IMG/VR virus record: IMGVR_UViG_3300025132_000035
Location: 1-63,720 of that record
Reading direction: 5' to 3' (one strand)
From: a virus
Length of the DNA stretch: 63,720 nt
Shown here: positions 18,007-26,861 of the stretch, piece after piece
Numbering within the stretch: the first letter of the stretch is position 1
How the letters are laid out: the number at the start of each line of letters is the position of its first letter
Position numbers and translations under genes: made by a program
Notes under the pieces: model-generated
What the model was told of the DNA's origin: nothing
What the model saw: the letters and a program-made list of their open reading frames with translations, nothing else
The model's database searches: none

Positions 18007-19869
18007 ATGACAACTGTATCAGTAGTATCTGAACAAGCAGAAGTTATATTAAATCATAGATATTATCTTAAAGATAATAACAATCAAGTAGTAGAAGATG
18101 CTAGTGCTATGTTCAATCGTGTGGCAAAAGCTGTGGCTGCCATCGAAAATCACTACTATACCTTACCTGTGGAAGCAGACTTAGTGGCATTAAATTTTTG
18201 GACAATGATGAAAAACTTAGAGTTTGTTCCCAATAGTCCAACGCTAATGAATGCTGGAACCGAACAAGGAACGCTGTCAGCGTGTTTTGTTTTACCATTA
18301 GAAGATTCTATGGAAGGAATTATGAAAGCTGCGACAGACAGTGCTATGGTGCAAAAGTTTGGGGGTGGTACAGGATTTGCATTATCTAAGATAAGACCAA
18401 AAGGCGATAGCATTAAAACTACACATGGGATAGCTTGTGGGGCAATTGAGGTGTTAAAAACACTTAGTAGAGTCTCATCAATGATAACTCAAGGTGGAAA
18501 ACGAGATGGGGCGAATATGGCAGTTATGTCGGTTTACCATCCTGATATTCTTGATTTTATTTCTTGCAAATCTGTTGAAGGCGATATCCATAATTTTAAC
18601 ATATCAGTGGGTGTTGATTCTCATTTTATGGAGTGTGTTGTAAATAAACTAAACTACAATTTAATCAACCCAAAAGACAATACTATTGTTGGTCAATTAC
18701 CAGCACAAGAAGTATTTTACAAAATAATTGAAGGGGCTTGGCGTAATGGTGAGCCGGGTATGGTATTTTTAGATACAATTAATCGTGACAATCATGTTTC
18801 GGATAGATATGGCGATATGATTGCAACCAACCCTTGTGGTGAGCAACCCTTATTGCCAAACGAAAGTTGTAACTTGGGATCAATAAACTTAGACAAATTC
18901 TTCATACCTTACGAAGGTGGATTTAAAGATGTTAAAAATAGATGGGAAGGTCAAATAAACTGGGAAAGACTAGAAGAAGTCACTAGACACGCTACTAGAT
19001 TCTTAGACAATGTTATTGATGCTAACTATTACGCAACACCTGAAATAGAAGAAATGACGAAATCCACTAGAAAAATAGGGTTAGGTGTTATGGGATTTGC
19101 AGATTTATTAACACAGTTACGAATTCCATATAATTCTGAGTTAGCTAGAACTGTGGGCAATAGAATTATACATCAAATTAGAATGTGGTCTGATAATGAA
19201 AGTATACAACTAGCAAAAGTTAGGGGGGTATTCCCAGCTTTTAAAGATAGTAACTACAGTGTAGATCAAGAATATAGAAACCATTGCAGACTTACAGTAG
19301 CACCTACTGGGACTATTAGTATGATTGCAGACTGTTCTAGTGGCATTGAGCCAACATTCGCATTGGCTTGGAAGAAGCAAAACATACTAGAAGGTAAAAC
19401 GCTAAACTATATAAACAGCCATTTTGAATCCGATGCTAGAAAATATGGTTTTTATTCAGAAGAACTTATGAACTATTTAGCTGAGGGTGGTTCTTTACAA
19501 GATGCAAAATTTAAAATGCCTGATTGGGTAAAACAAGTATATGTAACAGCCCCAGAAATATCACCAAAAGATCATGTGTTAATGCAATCTGTTTTTCAAG
19601 AACACGTGGATAGTGGTATTAGCAAAACAATAAATTTTCCTAACAACGCTACTCTTGATGATGTCGAACAGGCTTATATGTTAGCTTGGCAGTCTGGGTG
19701 TAAAGGTATAACTGTTTATCGTGCTGGTTCTAGGGATAAAGAAGTATTAGTAAAAGGAACATCGGAAGAATCAAGTACTGAACCATGTTGTGAAAACCAA
19801 TACATAGTAGAAGAATCAGGTTGCCAAACTTGTAAATCTTGTGGTTGGTCTGCTTGTCTAATTGCATAA
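18007..19869 (+). CDS. nrdJ: B12-dependent (class II) ribonucleotide reductase
   Basis: 620 residues. The ATG at 18007 is preceded by AGGAGGAAAAAAGTA. Active-site features of the RNR alpha fold are present: LSACFVLP (redox Cys), [34 protein letters not shown] (Asn/Cys/Glu radical site and second redox Cys), and [18 protein letters not shown]. The C-terminus is Cys-rich ([12 protein letters not shown]). No separate small subunit is present, which fits class II. It converts ribonucleotides to deoxyribonucleotides for phage DNA synthesis. Its place between terL and the portal gene is unusual. Confidence 0.92.
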   Translation: MTTVSVVSEQAEVILNHRYYLKDNNNQVVEDASAMFNRVAKAVAAIENHYYTLPVEADLVALNFWTMMKNLEFVPNSPTLMNAGTEQGTLSACFVLPLEDSMEGIMKAATDSAMVQKFGGGTGFALSKIRPKGDSIKTTHGIACGAIEVLKTLSRVSSMITQGGKRDGANMAVMSVYHPDILDFISCKSVEGDIHNFNISVGVDSHFMECVVNKLNYNLINPKDNTIVGQLPAQEVFYKIIEGAWRNGEPGMVFLDTINRDNHVSDRYGDMIATNPCGEQPLLPNESCNLGSINLDKFFIPYEGGFKDVKNRWEGQINWERLEEVTRHATRFLDNVIDANYYATPEIEEMTKSTRKIGLGVMGFADLLTQLRIPYNSELARTVGNRIIHQIRMWSDNESIQLAKVRGVFPAFKDSNYSVDQEYRNHCRLTVAPTGTISMIADCSSGIEPTFALAWKKQNILEGKTLNYINSHFESDARKYGFYSEELMNYLAEGGSLQDAKFKMPDWVKQVYVTAPEISPKDHVLMQSVFQEHVDSGISKTINFPNNATLDDVEQAYMLAWQSGCKGITVYRAGSRDKEVLVKGTSEESSTEPCCENQYIVEESGCQTCKSCGWSACLIA

Positions 19870-19892
19870 TCAGTAAATAACCACAATAATAG

Positions 19893-19898
19893 TATAAT
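19893..19898 (+). promoter_or_regulatory. Late-type promoter box (TATAAT without -35)
   Basis: The box is AATAGTATAATATAAAT. No TTGACA-like element stands 16-18 bp upstream. It matches the TAGTATAATA box found before other structural blocks. It lies 27 bp before the ATG at 19925. Confidence 0.45.
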
Positions 19899-19924
19899 AT
19901 AAATAGAAAAGTATAGGAGATGTT

Positions 19925-20353
19925 ATGGCTATAGGCAATATTTTAGATGGTGGAGACCAACAGTATGTAGCTGTTAAAGACACCACAGGTACTTGGAGAG
20001 TGTTAAATACTTGGCATAATGATTTAAAATTATTAGATGCTGACTCTGATATACCTGATGATTCTGAAGCAATAACAATTTTAAGTGAAGGTCAATTTAT
20101 TGCTTTAATAAAAGAAGCTGCAAGTCAAGGTGTTTTATCGAACGCTACTTTCAGTGCTAATACAGAAGAACTAGAGAATGAATTGGCTAATGTTTGTAAC
20201 GAACGAGATCAGTTAAAAGAAGAATTAGATAAAGTTAATAGTATCCAAAGTAAACCAAAACGTTCGGAGAAATACGATCTAAAGGAAAAGGCTATGGACA
20301 GCATACTAAAACTAGTTTCAATGCAAGACATGGCTGATCTAAGTAAGGAATAA
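19925..20353 (+). CDS. Hypothetical protein before portal
   Basis: 142 residues. AGGAGATGTT precedes the ATG. The N-terminal half is beta-rich; residues ~75-125 form a charged coiled coil (TEELENELANVCNERDQLKE). It ends 2 bp before the portal start. The position suggests a packaging or head-assembly accessory. No family recognised. Confidence 0.6.
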   Translation: MAIGNILDGGDQQYVAVKDTTGTWRVLNTWHNDLKLLDADSDIPDDSEAITILSEGQFIALIKEAASQGVLSNATFSANTEELENELANVCNERDQLKEELDKVNSIQSKPKRSEKYDLKEKAMDSILKLVSMQDMADLSKE

Positions 20354-20355
20354 AC

Positions 20356-22290
20356 ATGAAATTATCTGATTATATGCCACAACTTCCACAGTTAACTGAA
20401 CGGATGACAACAGTCAATCGACAGATTTCAATGTTGGATATGTTTAAATCAGCTGGAGATGTAGGCGCACCACCACAAATAGGGCTAGATACTGTAGTAA
20501 ATTCTATGGTAAGAAATTCTATTCAACATAGAATGCAACTTATTCGTGATGTTCAGACTATCGTAATGTCAGTTGAGGAAATTCGTGGGCCGCTAAACCA
20601 CATTACCTCTGAAGTATTTAGAAGGGGTTTGCATTTTGCATCAACTGTAGAAAACCCAGACCCAATGCAAAAAGAAAAATTAGAGGACATTAGAGATAGT
20701 TGTAATATCTTTGGGCAATCTTTAGAAGAAGTATTACGACAATTCCATCATGATTTAATATCTTTAGATGATGCTTTTTTGCATTTTAGCAAAGAATATA
20801 AAGATTTAGGTAATGGAAAACTAACTTCAAGGTTGTTAGAAATCAGAAGATTAAACCCAGCAATGGTTGAATTTGATATTGATGCAGAGGGTTTACCAAA
20901 GAATGCTAACTTCCTTTGTCCTATACATAGAGAAACAGCACATACCAAAAGAGGTAAATGCGAAAATGATGATTGTGATATTGAATTACAGCCAGTAATG
21001 TATAAATTAAAATATAGAAACAAAGAAACATTCCTACTTGAAAACGAAGTAGTACACTTATCTAAGTTTAGCCCAAGTGAAACCTATGGTTGGAGTCCAG
21101 TTCTTACGATCTTTGAAAAAGCATTAACATTAATAGGTATGGATAAGAACCTATTCAATTATTTTTTCCAGCGCAAGATGCCAGCTAGTATGTTACTTAT
21201 AACTACTGATGACCCAGAATCATTACGTAGAGAAAGAGAACATATCGCAGCACAAACAAGGGCTGATCCTAACTATATCCCAATGGTTGCAGTTTCATCT
21301 AGGAACCAAAGAGGTAGAGTTGATATGGTACGTATGTTTCATACTTTACAAGAAATGGATTACTTACCTGTTAGGCAAGAGATTCGTGAAAGAGTTGCTG
21401 CTATATGGGGTGTTACAGCTTCTTGGCAAGGCGCACCAGATGCTTTTGGTGGGTTATCTAGCCAAACACAACAGTTAACTGTTATGAGTCGTGTTGTAGA
21501 AGCTGACCAAAGATTGTTTACCGAAAAAGTATTTCCACAATTAATTAAATGTTTAGCCATAACAGATTTTGAAATTGAGTTACCACAACCAGAAGAAAAG
21601 GCTGAAAACACTAAATTGTCTTTTGCTATGCAGAAAATAAACATAGCTTCACAGTTTTCAAAGTTAGGATTTGAAGTATCACTAAAAGAACAAAATGCTG
21701 ATGTTATTGATGCTGAGTTTGTAGTAAGTGGTAAGGCAACTAAAACAGCCAACCTTGCTGAGGAAAAAACAAAACTAGACATTGAAAATCAAAAGAAACA
21801 AATGGAACAAGAAGAAGCTCAACAGCAACAGCAAGAAGCTCAACAGCAACAGCAAGAACAACAGCAACAACAAGAAATGTTTGGAATGTCGGATGATACA
21901 CCAGATATGGATAAGTTAATACCAGATCGTTCTGCTGATAGAAAGTTTAAAGGTAGAACTGGGGGATTAACTCCTAACAGTGCTGACAAAGCACCTAACG
22001 AAGAACGAGATTTAGATAGTTATGCTGAAGCTAGAAGTATGGAACTATCTAAAAACTGGATAGATACTTTAGTAGAAAAAGGATTTACAAGCCCTTTGAT
22101 TAAAGAAGTATCACCTGATCTTAAACAAATGTGGTTTTCTCAAGACAACATTGACTATGTTGCTCAACTATCTAGTAATGGTGTTGGGTTTATTGAAAAA
22201 GCTACTTTCAGTAATCCAGAGGCGTTTAAACACACTAAAGAACAACCAAAAAGCCCTAACCCTATTAAGGTAGACTTAGATGAAAGTTAA
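20356..22290 (+). CDS. Portal protein
   Basis: 644 residues. The central region (residues ~200-400) has the portal pattern: FLLENEVVHLSKFSPSE with YGWSPVLTIFEKAL, then a long stem-like helix and GVTASWQGAPDAFGGLSSQT. An inserted C-x2-H ... C-x4-C motif (CPIH ... CENDDC) near residue 190 looks like a zinc-binding loop. A Gln-rich tract (about 484-508) is encoded by CAG/CAA tandem repeats. The long C-terminal extension may face the capsid interior. It forms the dodecameric DNA channel at the head vertex. Confidence 0.85.
   Translation: MKLSDYMPQLPQLTERMTTVNRQISMLDMFKSAGDVGAPPQIGLDTVVNSMVRNSIQHRMQLIRDVQTIVMSVEEIRGPLNHITSEVFRRGLHFASTVENPDPMQKEKLEDIRDSCNIFGQSLEEVLRQFHHDLISLDDAFLHFSKEYKDLGNGKLTSRLLEIRRLNPAMVEFDIDAEGLPKNANFLCPIHRETAHTKRGKCENDDCDIELQPVMYKLKYRNKETFLLENEVVHLSKFSPSETYGWSPVLTIFEKALTLIGMDKNLFNYFFQRKMPASMLLITTDDPESLRREREHIAAQTRADPNYIPMVAVSSRNQRGRVDMVRMFHTLQEMDYLPVRQEIRERVAAIWGVTASWQGAPDAFGGLSSQTQQLTVMSRVVEADQRLFTEKVFPQLIKCLAITDFEIELPQPEEKAENTKLSFAMQKINIASQFSKLGFEVSLKEQNADVIDAEFVVSGKATKTANLAEEKTKLDIENQKKQMEQEEAQQQQQEAQQQQQEQQQQQEMFGMSDDTPDMDKLIPDRSADRKFKGRTGGLTPNSADKAPNEERDLDSYAEARSMELSKNWIDTLVEKGFTSPLIKEVSPDLKQMWFSQDNIDYVAQLSSNGVGFIEKATFSNPEAFKHTKEQPKSPNPIKVDLDES
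21814..21873 (+). repeat. CAG/CAA tandem repeat in portal gene
   Basis: A 21-base unit (GAAGCTCAACAGCAACAGCA plus A) is repeated exactly at 21814-21834 and 21835-21855, followed by a shorter degenerate copy to 21873. It encodes the poly-Gln tract of the portal C-terminal region and is likely prone to length change. Confidence 0.85.
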
Positions 22291-22612
22291 AAAAGATTTC
22301 GGTGGGACAGTTGTTACGTCAGCAGATTCTGGAACTTTTACCCCTACTTATGGTGGGCATAAAAAGAAAAAGAAGAAAGATGGCATAGATCGTTTGAACG
22401 GATTTATTAATAATAAAACCCCAACGTTACGTATGTATAATAAGTCTTTAGTAGCACTTACTAAATGGATTGCAAAACAAGAAGATAATGAACAAAAAGA
22501 TAAGATGAAGAAAATAAAAGAAAAAGAAAAACATGAAGAAAGTGTTGATGAGGCAGCACCATTTACTGGGCATTCTGATTTAGCACTACCAATATTGAAT
22601 TATGAAAAATAA
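22280..22612 (+). CDS. Small basic hypothetical protein
   Basis: 110 residues, overlapping the portal end by 11 bp. Lys-rich (HKKKKKKDG and a KEKEKHEE helix). It may bind DNA or the portal interior. No family recognised. Confidence 0.55.
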   Translation: MKVKKDFGGTVVTSADSGTFTPTYGGHKKKKKKDGIDRLNGFINNKTPTLRMYNKSLVALTKWIAKQEDNEQKDKMKKIKEKEKHEESVDEAAPFTGHSDLALPILNYEK

Positions 22613-22907
22613 TAATTGCCCTAAATGTAATGGATTAATGTTCTTGAATGAGGACAAAGATTTACACTGTTTTATGTGTGGAAAAACAATTGTACTGACA
22701 GTCAGGAGAAGCTATGATGAGAGAACAGGGGATTTACGATATAATAAAGTGGAGACAAGAGGGGAACACATGGGAACAGATTTCGGAGAAAGTATACGAA
22801 GATTATGGGATAAAAGTTCACAGGACAACGATTCAACGTTGGCACGACAGGTCACTGGTCTCGGTACAGGACTTTACGGAATCAGAAGGCATAGAAGATA
22901 CATTTGA
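22602..22907 (+). CDS. Zinc-ribbon protein overlapping the phosphoesterase
   Basis: 101 residues. The N-terminus is a clear zinc ribbon (CPKC ... CFMC). The last ~65 residues are read in a different frame from the downstream phosphoesterase over 194 bp. Only the N-terminal ribbon is well supported; the remainder could be a by-product of the overlap. The ribosome-binding site is weak. Confidence 0.45.
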   Translation: MKNNNCPKCNGLMFLNEDKDLHCFMCGKTIVLTVRRSYDERTGDLRYNKVETRGEHMGTDFGESIRRLWDKSSQDNDSTLARQVTGLGTGLYGIRRHRRYI

Positions 22908-24033
22908 AGATAAGATAATAAAAGCTGATAGAAGGATTGAATACCTTAAATCAGAAGCATCTTTTTACCGAAAACTTTACAATACTGTTACTAAACAGTC
23001 AGCCAAAGAAGATTTATTATTAGATATCATCCACGATATCTCCCCTAGTTTTAAAGAAGTTCCAAAGATACCCTACAAACAAATCAAGGGTAAAGCAGAA
23101 CATTCACAAACAGTTATAGCCCCACTAACAGATACCCACATCGGAGAGTACATCAACGAAAAACAAATGATCGGTATGAACAAATACGATATGGAATTGT
23201 TCAACAAACGTTTGTATGGGTGGGCAAATCAACTACTAGCGTTAGTCAATTACAGAAGAAACATAGCCAACATTGATACCCTTATTATTCCCATGTTAGG
23301 AGATATGATCTCTGGTGATATTCACGATGAGTTAGCAAGGTCTAACGTAGAAAATAATATGATGCAAATGTTAAAGGGAGCATACTTAATCTCCCAAGCT
23401 ATTCTATTATTAGCCCCACACTTTAAAGAAATAAAAGTCCCATGTGTTGTTGGTAATCATGGTCGCATGACACATAAACCAGTAATGAAAAACAGAGTAA
23501 CTACCGACTGGGATTATATGTTATACCAGTGGATAGCTGCATTTCTTAAAAATCAAAAGCATATAAAGTTTGAAATACCAGAATCTTTTTTTCATATCTT
23601 CAATGTGTATAACAATAGAGTGTTAATAATGCATGGGGATAGTATTGCTGGTGGTGGAAGTAGTATGTCCATATCAAAAGCAGTATCTAATTTACGAGGG
23701 GCATTACAATATAAGAACAACCTTAACACTGAGTTAGGGGTTGATACTCAAGAACTAAACCATTTTGATACTGTATTTATGGGGCATTTTCATAGAGTAG
23801 ACGAGATGGACATTGGAACTGGGGAGTTACACATCTGTGGCTGTATAAAAGGTGTGGATGAGTTTGCTTTACAACGTTTACACGTATCAGCAAAACCTAA
23901 ACAAATAGCTACGTACTGGCATCCACTTCATGGTTATCTAGGAAAAGAAGTTATTTATCTATCAAGATATGATCAATCAGATAATAAATTTGATGATAAT
24001 ATAAATTCCACGTGGGCAAACATGATTTTTTAG
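22714..24033 (+). CDS. Calcineurin-like metallophosphoesterase with N-terminal HTH
   Basis: 439 residues. AGGAG precedes the ATG. Residues ~5-50 look like a helix-turn-helix (GNTWEQISEKV ... RTTIQRWHD). The catalytic domain carries the metal-binding set: LTDTHIGE (140-142), LGDMISGDIH (196-204), GNHGR (247-251), MHGD, and GHFHR. Such enzymes hydrolyse phosphodiesters (SbcD/Mre11-type nucleases or phosphatases). It lies between portal and neck genes, so a role in packaging or DNA-end processing is possible but unproven. Confidence 0.82.
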   Translation: MMREQGIYDIIKWRQEGNTWEQISEKVYEDYGIKVHRTTIQRWHDRSLVSVQDFTESEGIEDTFEDKIIKADRRIEYLKSEASFYRKLYNTVTKQSAKEDLLLDIIHDISPSFKEVPKIPYKQIKGKAEHSQTVIAPLTDTHIGEYINEKQMIGMNKYDMELFNKRLYGWANQLLALVNYRRNIANIDTLIIPMLGDMISGDIHDELARSNVENNMMQMLKGAYLISQAILLLAPHFKEIKVPCVVGNHGRMTHKPVMKNRVTTDWDYMLYQWIAAFLKNQKHIKFEIPESFFHIFNVYNNRVLIMHGDSIAGGGSSMSISKAVSNLRGALQYKNNLNTELGVDTQELNHFDTVFMGHFHRVDEMDIGTGELHICGCIKGVDEFALQRLHVSAKPKQIATYWHPLHGYLGKEVIYLSRYDQSDNKFDDNINSTWANMIF

Positions 24034-24039
24034 TATAAT
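24034..24039 (+). promoter_or_regulatory. Late-type promoter box
   Basis: The sequence is TTTAGTATAATAATATT. The TAG of the box is the stop codon of the phosphoesterase. The start of the HK97-gp10-like gene is only 7 bp downstream of the box, so any transcript start would be very close to that ATG or inside the gene. Confidence 0.35.
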
Positions 24040-24045
24040 AATATT

Positions 24046-24543
24046 ATGATACTACAATTTAAAAAACTTAAAAGAGTTTTAAAAAGGTTCCAAAAAGTCG
24101 AACCTCAAATGTTTGACAATATTGGATACCTAGTTTTCAGGGAAGCACAAGAGACTTGCCCTGTAGATACTGGTAGATTAAAAGCATCTGGTACATACAA
24201 TGCAACACCTTATGGTTGGAACATTGAATATAAAGCACCTTATGCAATGGAAGTTCATAGTGGTATTAGGAGAAAACCTAAACCGAACCCATATGAATCA
24301 AATGTTAGGGGGCATATTAGAAATGGTTCTTATGTCCGACCACATTTGAGAACACAGAAAAAAGATGTTAAACCAATGTTTATATCAGGTTTAAACACAT
24401 GGAGAAATATAGATACAACAAAACCAATAAAAGCAAATGGTTGGTTAGAGAAGGCTTACCAAAAAATAAAAGGGGAATTACCATTTCAAATACAAGGTCA
24501 ATTCCCAGATTCGATAGTAAGGAGTAATAGGAATGGATATTAA
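24046..24543 (+). CDS. HK97 gp10-like neck/tail-completion protein
   Basis: 165 residues. The pattern EAQETCPVDTGRLKASGTYN ... YAMEVHSGIRRKP, then RPHLRTQK, matches the HK97-gp10-like family of neck or tail-completion proteins (signature P-V-D-T-G-x-L). It joins head and tail. It overlaps the next gene by 11 bp. Confidence 0.75.
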   Translation: MILQFKKLKRVLKRFQKVEPQMFDNIGYLVFREAQETCPVDTGRLKASGTYNATPYGWNIEYKAPYAMEVHSGIRRKPKPNPYESNVRGHIRNGSYVRPHLRTQKKDVKPMFISGLNTWRNIDTTKPIKANGWLEKAYQKIKGELPFQIQGQFPDSIVRSNRNGY

Positions 24544-24742
24544 TAAAGTATCACAGACACAAGAATACATCATGGCAAGGCATAGTAGAATGGTTGGTAG
24601 GGTCTTGGACTTAGTAGAAGCTAGTCTACCTGAAGGCAACCAATGTGAAAAGCTAAAGAAACTTTTACAACAACCACTATATGATTTTCGAAACGAAATG
24701 ATCGATTTAGATTCTAAGGGTATTCCTGAAGATGACAAATAA
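24533..24742 (+). CDS. Small helical protein, paralog of 28991-29203
   Basis: 69 residues, helical. RVLDLVEASLPEGNQCEKLK aligns with EVMNLLEGSLPETSATQALK of the 70-residue protein following the capsid gene, so the two are paralogs. Both lie among head genes. Function unknown. Confidence 0.6.
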   Translation: MDINKVSQTQEYIMARHSRMVGRVLDLVEASLPEGNQCEKLKKLLQQPLYDFRNEMIDLDSKGIPEDDK

Positions 24743-24765
24743 AAAACCCCTCTAATTGAGGGGTT
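24741..24765 (-). terminator. Terminator of the leftward operon (possibly bidirectional)
   Basis: AACCCCTC / GAGGGGTT stem of 8 bp with a 5-base loop. On the minus strand it is followed by TTTTTT, so it ends the 25932-24779 operon; on the plus strand the T-run is weaker. Confidence 0.85.
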
Positions 24766-24778
24766 CTTATAATTTTTC

Positions 24779-24961
24779 TTAGTAAGGAATTTCTTCATCT
24801 GGTTCGATTGTTTCTCCCATCTCGATCATCTCATAGTAGCCATTACCACCATACTTAGACCATCCACAGAAGCACCTAACTAAACCATCATGGAAATCAC
24901 ATACCATACAGACATCAGCCCCACAATGGGGGCTATAGTCATATTGGTGTTCACAGTTCAT
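24779..24961 (-). CDS. Small zinc-binding protein
   Basis: 60 residues; AAAGGAGTGAGAGA precedes the ATG. Cys/His pairs (CEH, HCGADVCMVC, CFC) suggest one or two zinc sites; the C-terminus is acidic. Last gene of the leftward operon. Confidence 0.6.
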   Translation of the reverse strand: MNCEHQYDYSPHCGADVCMVCDFHDGLVRCFCGWSKYGGNGYYEMIEMGETIEPDEEIPY

Positions 24962-24985
24962 TCTCTCACTCCTTTTTTAGTTGAT

Positions 24986-25639
24986 TTATTCTGACCACGT
25001 AATTGTTGAGTCAGAATCAGATATATAGTGAAGCTGGTCTTCAGGAAAATCTTCTATAATTGCTACATACTCATCAATGGATTTTTCTGGCTGATAGTAT
25101 TGAATTTTTTTCTTGTCAGAATCAGAAACTTCATAAGAATCATAATAAGCATATTGTGAGGTATATGTTCTTGTTGAATATCTTTTAACTGGGAAAACAC
25201 ACTCTGCAAAATCATGTTTTCCAGTTAATAAATCAATCCAATTTTTAGCATCAGTTGACTGAATAAACATTGAATTAAAATTCATCATATTTAGTCCACC
25301 TACTATCACACCCTCAGCTTTATACCTATTGATGTTTGATCTATCAATAATACTCATAATAGCATTTGGTATAAGTTGGTTTCTAAGTGAGTTAGCCCAG
25401 TTTATTTGTTTTTCTGAACCCTCAGTAAGAGTTGGAAGATGAACAATCTTTAAAATAGCATCAAGCACTTTTTGAGAATCAGATTTTTTATCTGATACAA
25501 AACAAGCCTTACAAACTCTAGTTTCATGAAAAGCTATGTTTCTAGCAATGGTGGCTTTTTGCTGACGTTCTCTAGGCATACTAACCTCATGTCCACATTT
25601 GTGGGTAACTGTATATGTTTTTTCTATTGTACTAACCAT
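24986..25639 (-). CDS. Zn-binding hypothetical protein of the leftward operon
   Basis: 217 residues. An N-terminal KCGHE ... CKAC set probably binds zinc. The segment LTEGSEKQINWANSLRNQLI resembles short motifs seen in many phage and plasmid accessory proteins. Residues ~150-215 are acidic and Tyr-rich. It overlaps the upstream gene stop by one base. Probably an early anti-host protein, but the function is unknown. Confidence 0.6.
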   Translation of the reverse strand: MVSTIEKTYTVTHKCGHEVSMPRERQQKATIARNIAFHETRVCKACFVSDKKSDSQKVLDAILKIVHLPTLTEGSEKQINWANSLRNQLIPNAIMSIIDRSNINRYKAEGVIVGGLNMMNFNSMFIQSTDAKNWIDLLTGKHDFAECVFPVKRYSTRTYTSQYAYYDSYEVSDSDKKKIQYYQPEKSIDEYVAIIEDFPEDQLHYISDSDSTITWSE

Positions 25640-25932
25640 TATTCCACTCTCCCTTCGAGTCTAGCAGTTTCCTCACGACAAGCCTCGCTTAAAAATTCGA
25701 CTGCTTGGCACAAGTCTGCATAACTCATTTTTTCAAAGTTATAGTGATAGCCCTTACGACCAAAGGCATATTTATGTTCTTCATAAAGATAGATTTCTAA
25801 ATCTTCACGAGAATAATAATCCTTGTCTAAAATGTCAGCGTGGTTTGGTAAAGTTGAATTATTTTGAAGTTCATCCTCAAAAACATCAAAATTATTTTTA
25901 GAGTTAACTCTAGCTGTTCTTGTATTTGCCAT
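25639..25932 (-). CDS. Hypothetical protein, first gene of leftward operon
   Basis: 97 residues; AAAAGGAGTGTGAAAT precedes the ATG, 33 bp downstream of a strong promoter. Acidic, helical; contains YYSREDLEIYLYEEH. No family recognised. Confidence 0.6.
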   Translation of the reverse strand: MANTRTARVNSKNNFDVFEDELQNNSTLPNHADILDKDYYSREDLEIYLYEEHKYAFGRKGYHYNFEKMSYADLCQAVEFLSEACREETARLEGRVE

Positions 25933-25964
25933 ATTTCACACTCCTTTTTATTTACTATAATCAT

Positions 25965-25992
25965 AGTATAACACAATAAATCTATTTGTCAA
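25965..25992 (-). promoter_or_regulatory. Sigma70-type promoter (leftward)
   Basis: On the minus strand TTGACA and TATACT are separated by 16 bp. It drives the 25932-24779 operon. Confidence 0.8.
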
Positions 25993-26010
25993 CACTTTAT
26001 TTAATAAATA

Positions 26011-26034
26011 AAAAACCCCTCAATTTAGAGGGGT
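26011..26034 (-). terminator. Terminator between two leftward operons
   Basis: ACCCCTC / GAGGGGT stem with a 6-base loop, followed on the minus strand by TTTTT. It ends the 26594-26067 operon. Confidence 0.85.
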
Positions 26035-26066
26035 CTTTCATATAGTCATAAAGAGAGGTGAAATCT

Positions 26067-26243
26067 TTATGCCATGTTTGTCATTGCATAATCCCAATCT
26101 CTTTTCATTTGAGTTGGGTCTTTTTTCCAAGAATTTATAACTTGTTCTCTTGTCATTTCAAACTCATTACAAATGGTCGGTAATATAAATTCTTTTGTTT
26201 CATGATCTAACTCAAACGTAAATTTTCTATTGCCTTTTCTCAT
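26067..26243 (-). CDS. Small hypothetical protein
   Basis: 58 residues; AAAGGAGATTTAAAT precedes the ATG. Helical, charged (FEMTREQVINSWKKD). Third gene of a three-gene operon whose members share near-identical ribosome-binding sites. No family recognised. Confidence 0.55.
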   Translation of the reverse strand: MRKGNRKFTFELDHETKEFILPTICNEFEMTREQVINSWKKDPTQMKRDWDYAMTNMA

Positions 26244-26245
26244 AT

Positions 26246-26464
26246 TTAAATCTCCTTTGCTATTATTTCTTTTAGTTCTGGTACACTCATTTCATTTAAT
26301 CCATTAACTCCATACCTATAAAGATACTCAATCAGTTCGGTAAGTTGGTTGATTGCTTCTGCACGAGTTTCACAAGCCATGCCATTGTTATAATTTTCCA
26401 AAGTACGATGAAATATTATTTTCTCTATATAGTATTTTTGTTCACCTGTTATTTTAGTAACCAT
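26246..26464 (-). CDS. Small hypothetical protein
   Basis: 72 residues; AAAGGAGATTTAAA precedes the ATG and is shared with its neighbours. Contains GEQKYYIEKIIFHRTLENYN and a C-terminal charged helix. Function unknown. Confidence 0.55.
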   Translation of the reverse strand: MVTKITGEQKYYIEKIIFHRTLENYNNGMACETRAEAINQLTELIEYLYRYGVNGLNEMSVPELKEIIAKEI

Positions 26465-26465
26465 T

Positions 26466-26594
26466 TTAAATCTCCTTTGCTATTTTTTTAGAAATACAAA
26501 CTCCCTTGTAATACACTTTGATCTCACGCTTGGGGGGAAAATACCCCTTAGCATTAATCCTGTCAATTTCCTTTTTAATTTCTGTGTTTATCAT
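26466..26594 (-). CDS. Small basic hypothetical protein
   Basis: 42 residues (MINTEIKKEIDRIN ... KKIAKEI); GAGGTGACT precedes the ATG. First gene after the promoter at 26630-26658; the next ATG begins one base after its stop. Basic and helical. No family recognised. Confidence 0.55.
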   Translation of the reverse strand: MINTEIKKEIDRINAKGYFPPKREIKVYYKGVCISKKIAKEI

Positions 26595-26629
26595 AGTCAC
26601 CTCACTACAATTCATACTAAATTACAAAC

Positions 26630-26658
26630 AGTATATATTTAATTATTTAAAATGTCAA
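26630..26658 (-). promoter_or_regulatory. Sigma70-type promoter (leftward)
   Basis: On the minus strand TTGACA and TATACT are separated by 17 bp, a near-consensus promoter for the 26594-26067 operon. It is divergent from the scaffold/capsid transcription unit. Confidence 0.85.
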
Positions 26659-26724
26659 CAGTTTGTTATGCAAATAGTTATACACGTTTGTTTATAAATG
26701 TATAAAATAATACATTTTGAATAG

Positions 26725-26738
26725 GAAATTCGAATTTC
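26725..26738. promoter_or_regulatory. 14-bp perfect palindrome, operator candidate
   Basis: GAAATTCGAATTTC is its own reverse complement. It lies in the 267-bp divergent intergenic region, 5 bp before the TAGTATAATA box of the capsid block, where a bound repressor or activator would control that promoter. Confidence 0.5.
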
Positions 26739-26743
26739 GTTAG

Positions 26744-26749
26744 TATAAT
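26744..26749 (+). promoter_or_regulatory. Late-type promoter box for the capsid block
   Basis: The sequence is GTTAGTATAATAATAATG with no good -35 element. The leader of about 110 bases before the ATG at 26862 contains GTTTAAAC at 26831. Confidence 0.5.
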
Positions 26750-26861
26750 AATAATGACGTTTTTTGTATAACGTTATATTTATTATATTTTGTCAATAGG
26801 TCGGATGGCTAAGACCAACCTTTTTGATGCGTTTAAACAACATCTGATTGGAGGTATACAT

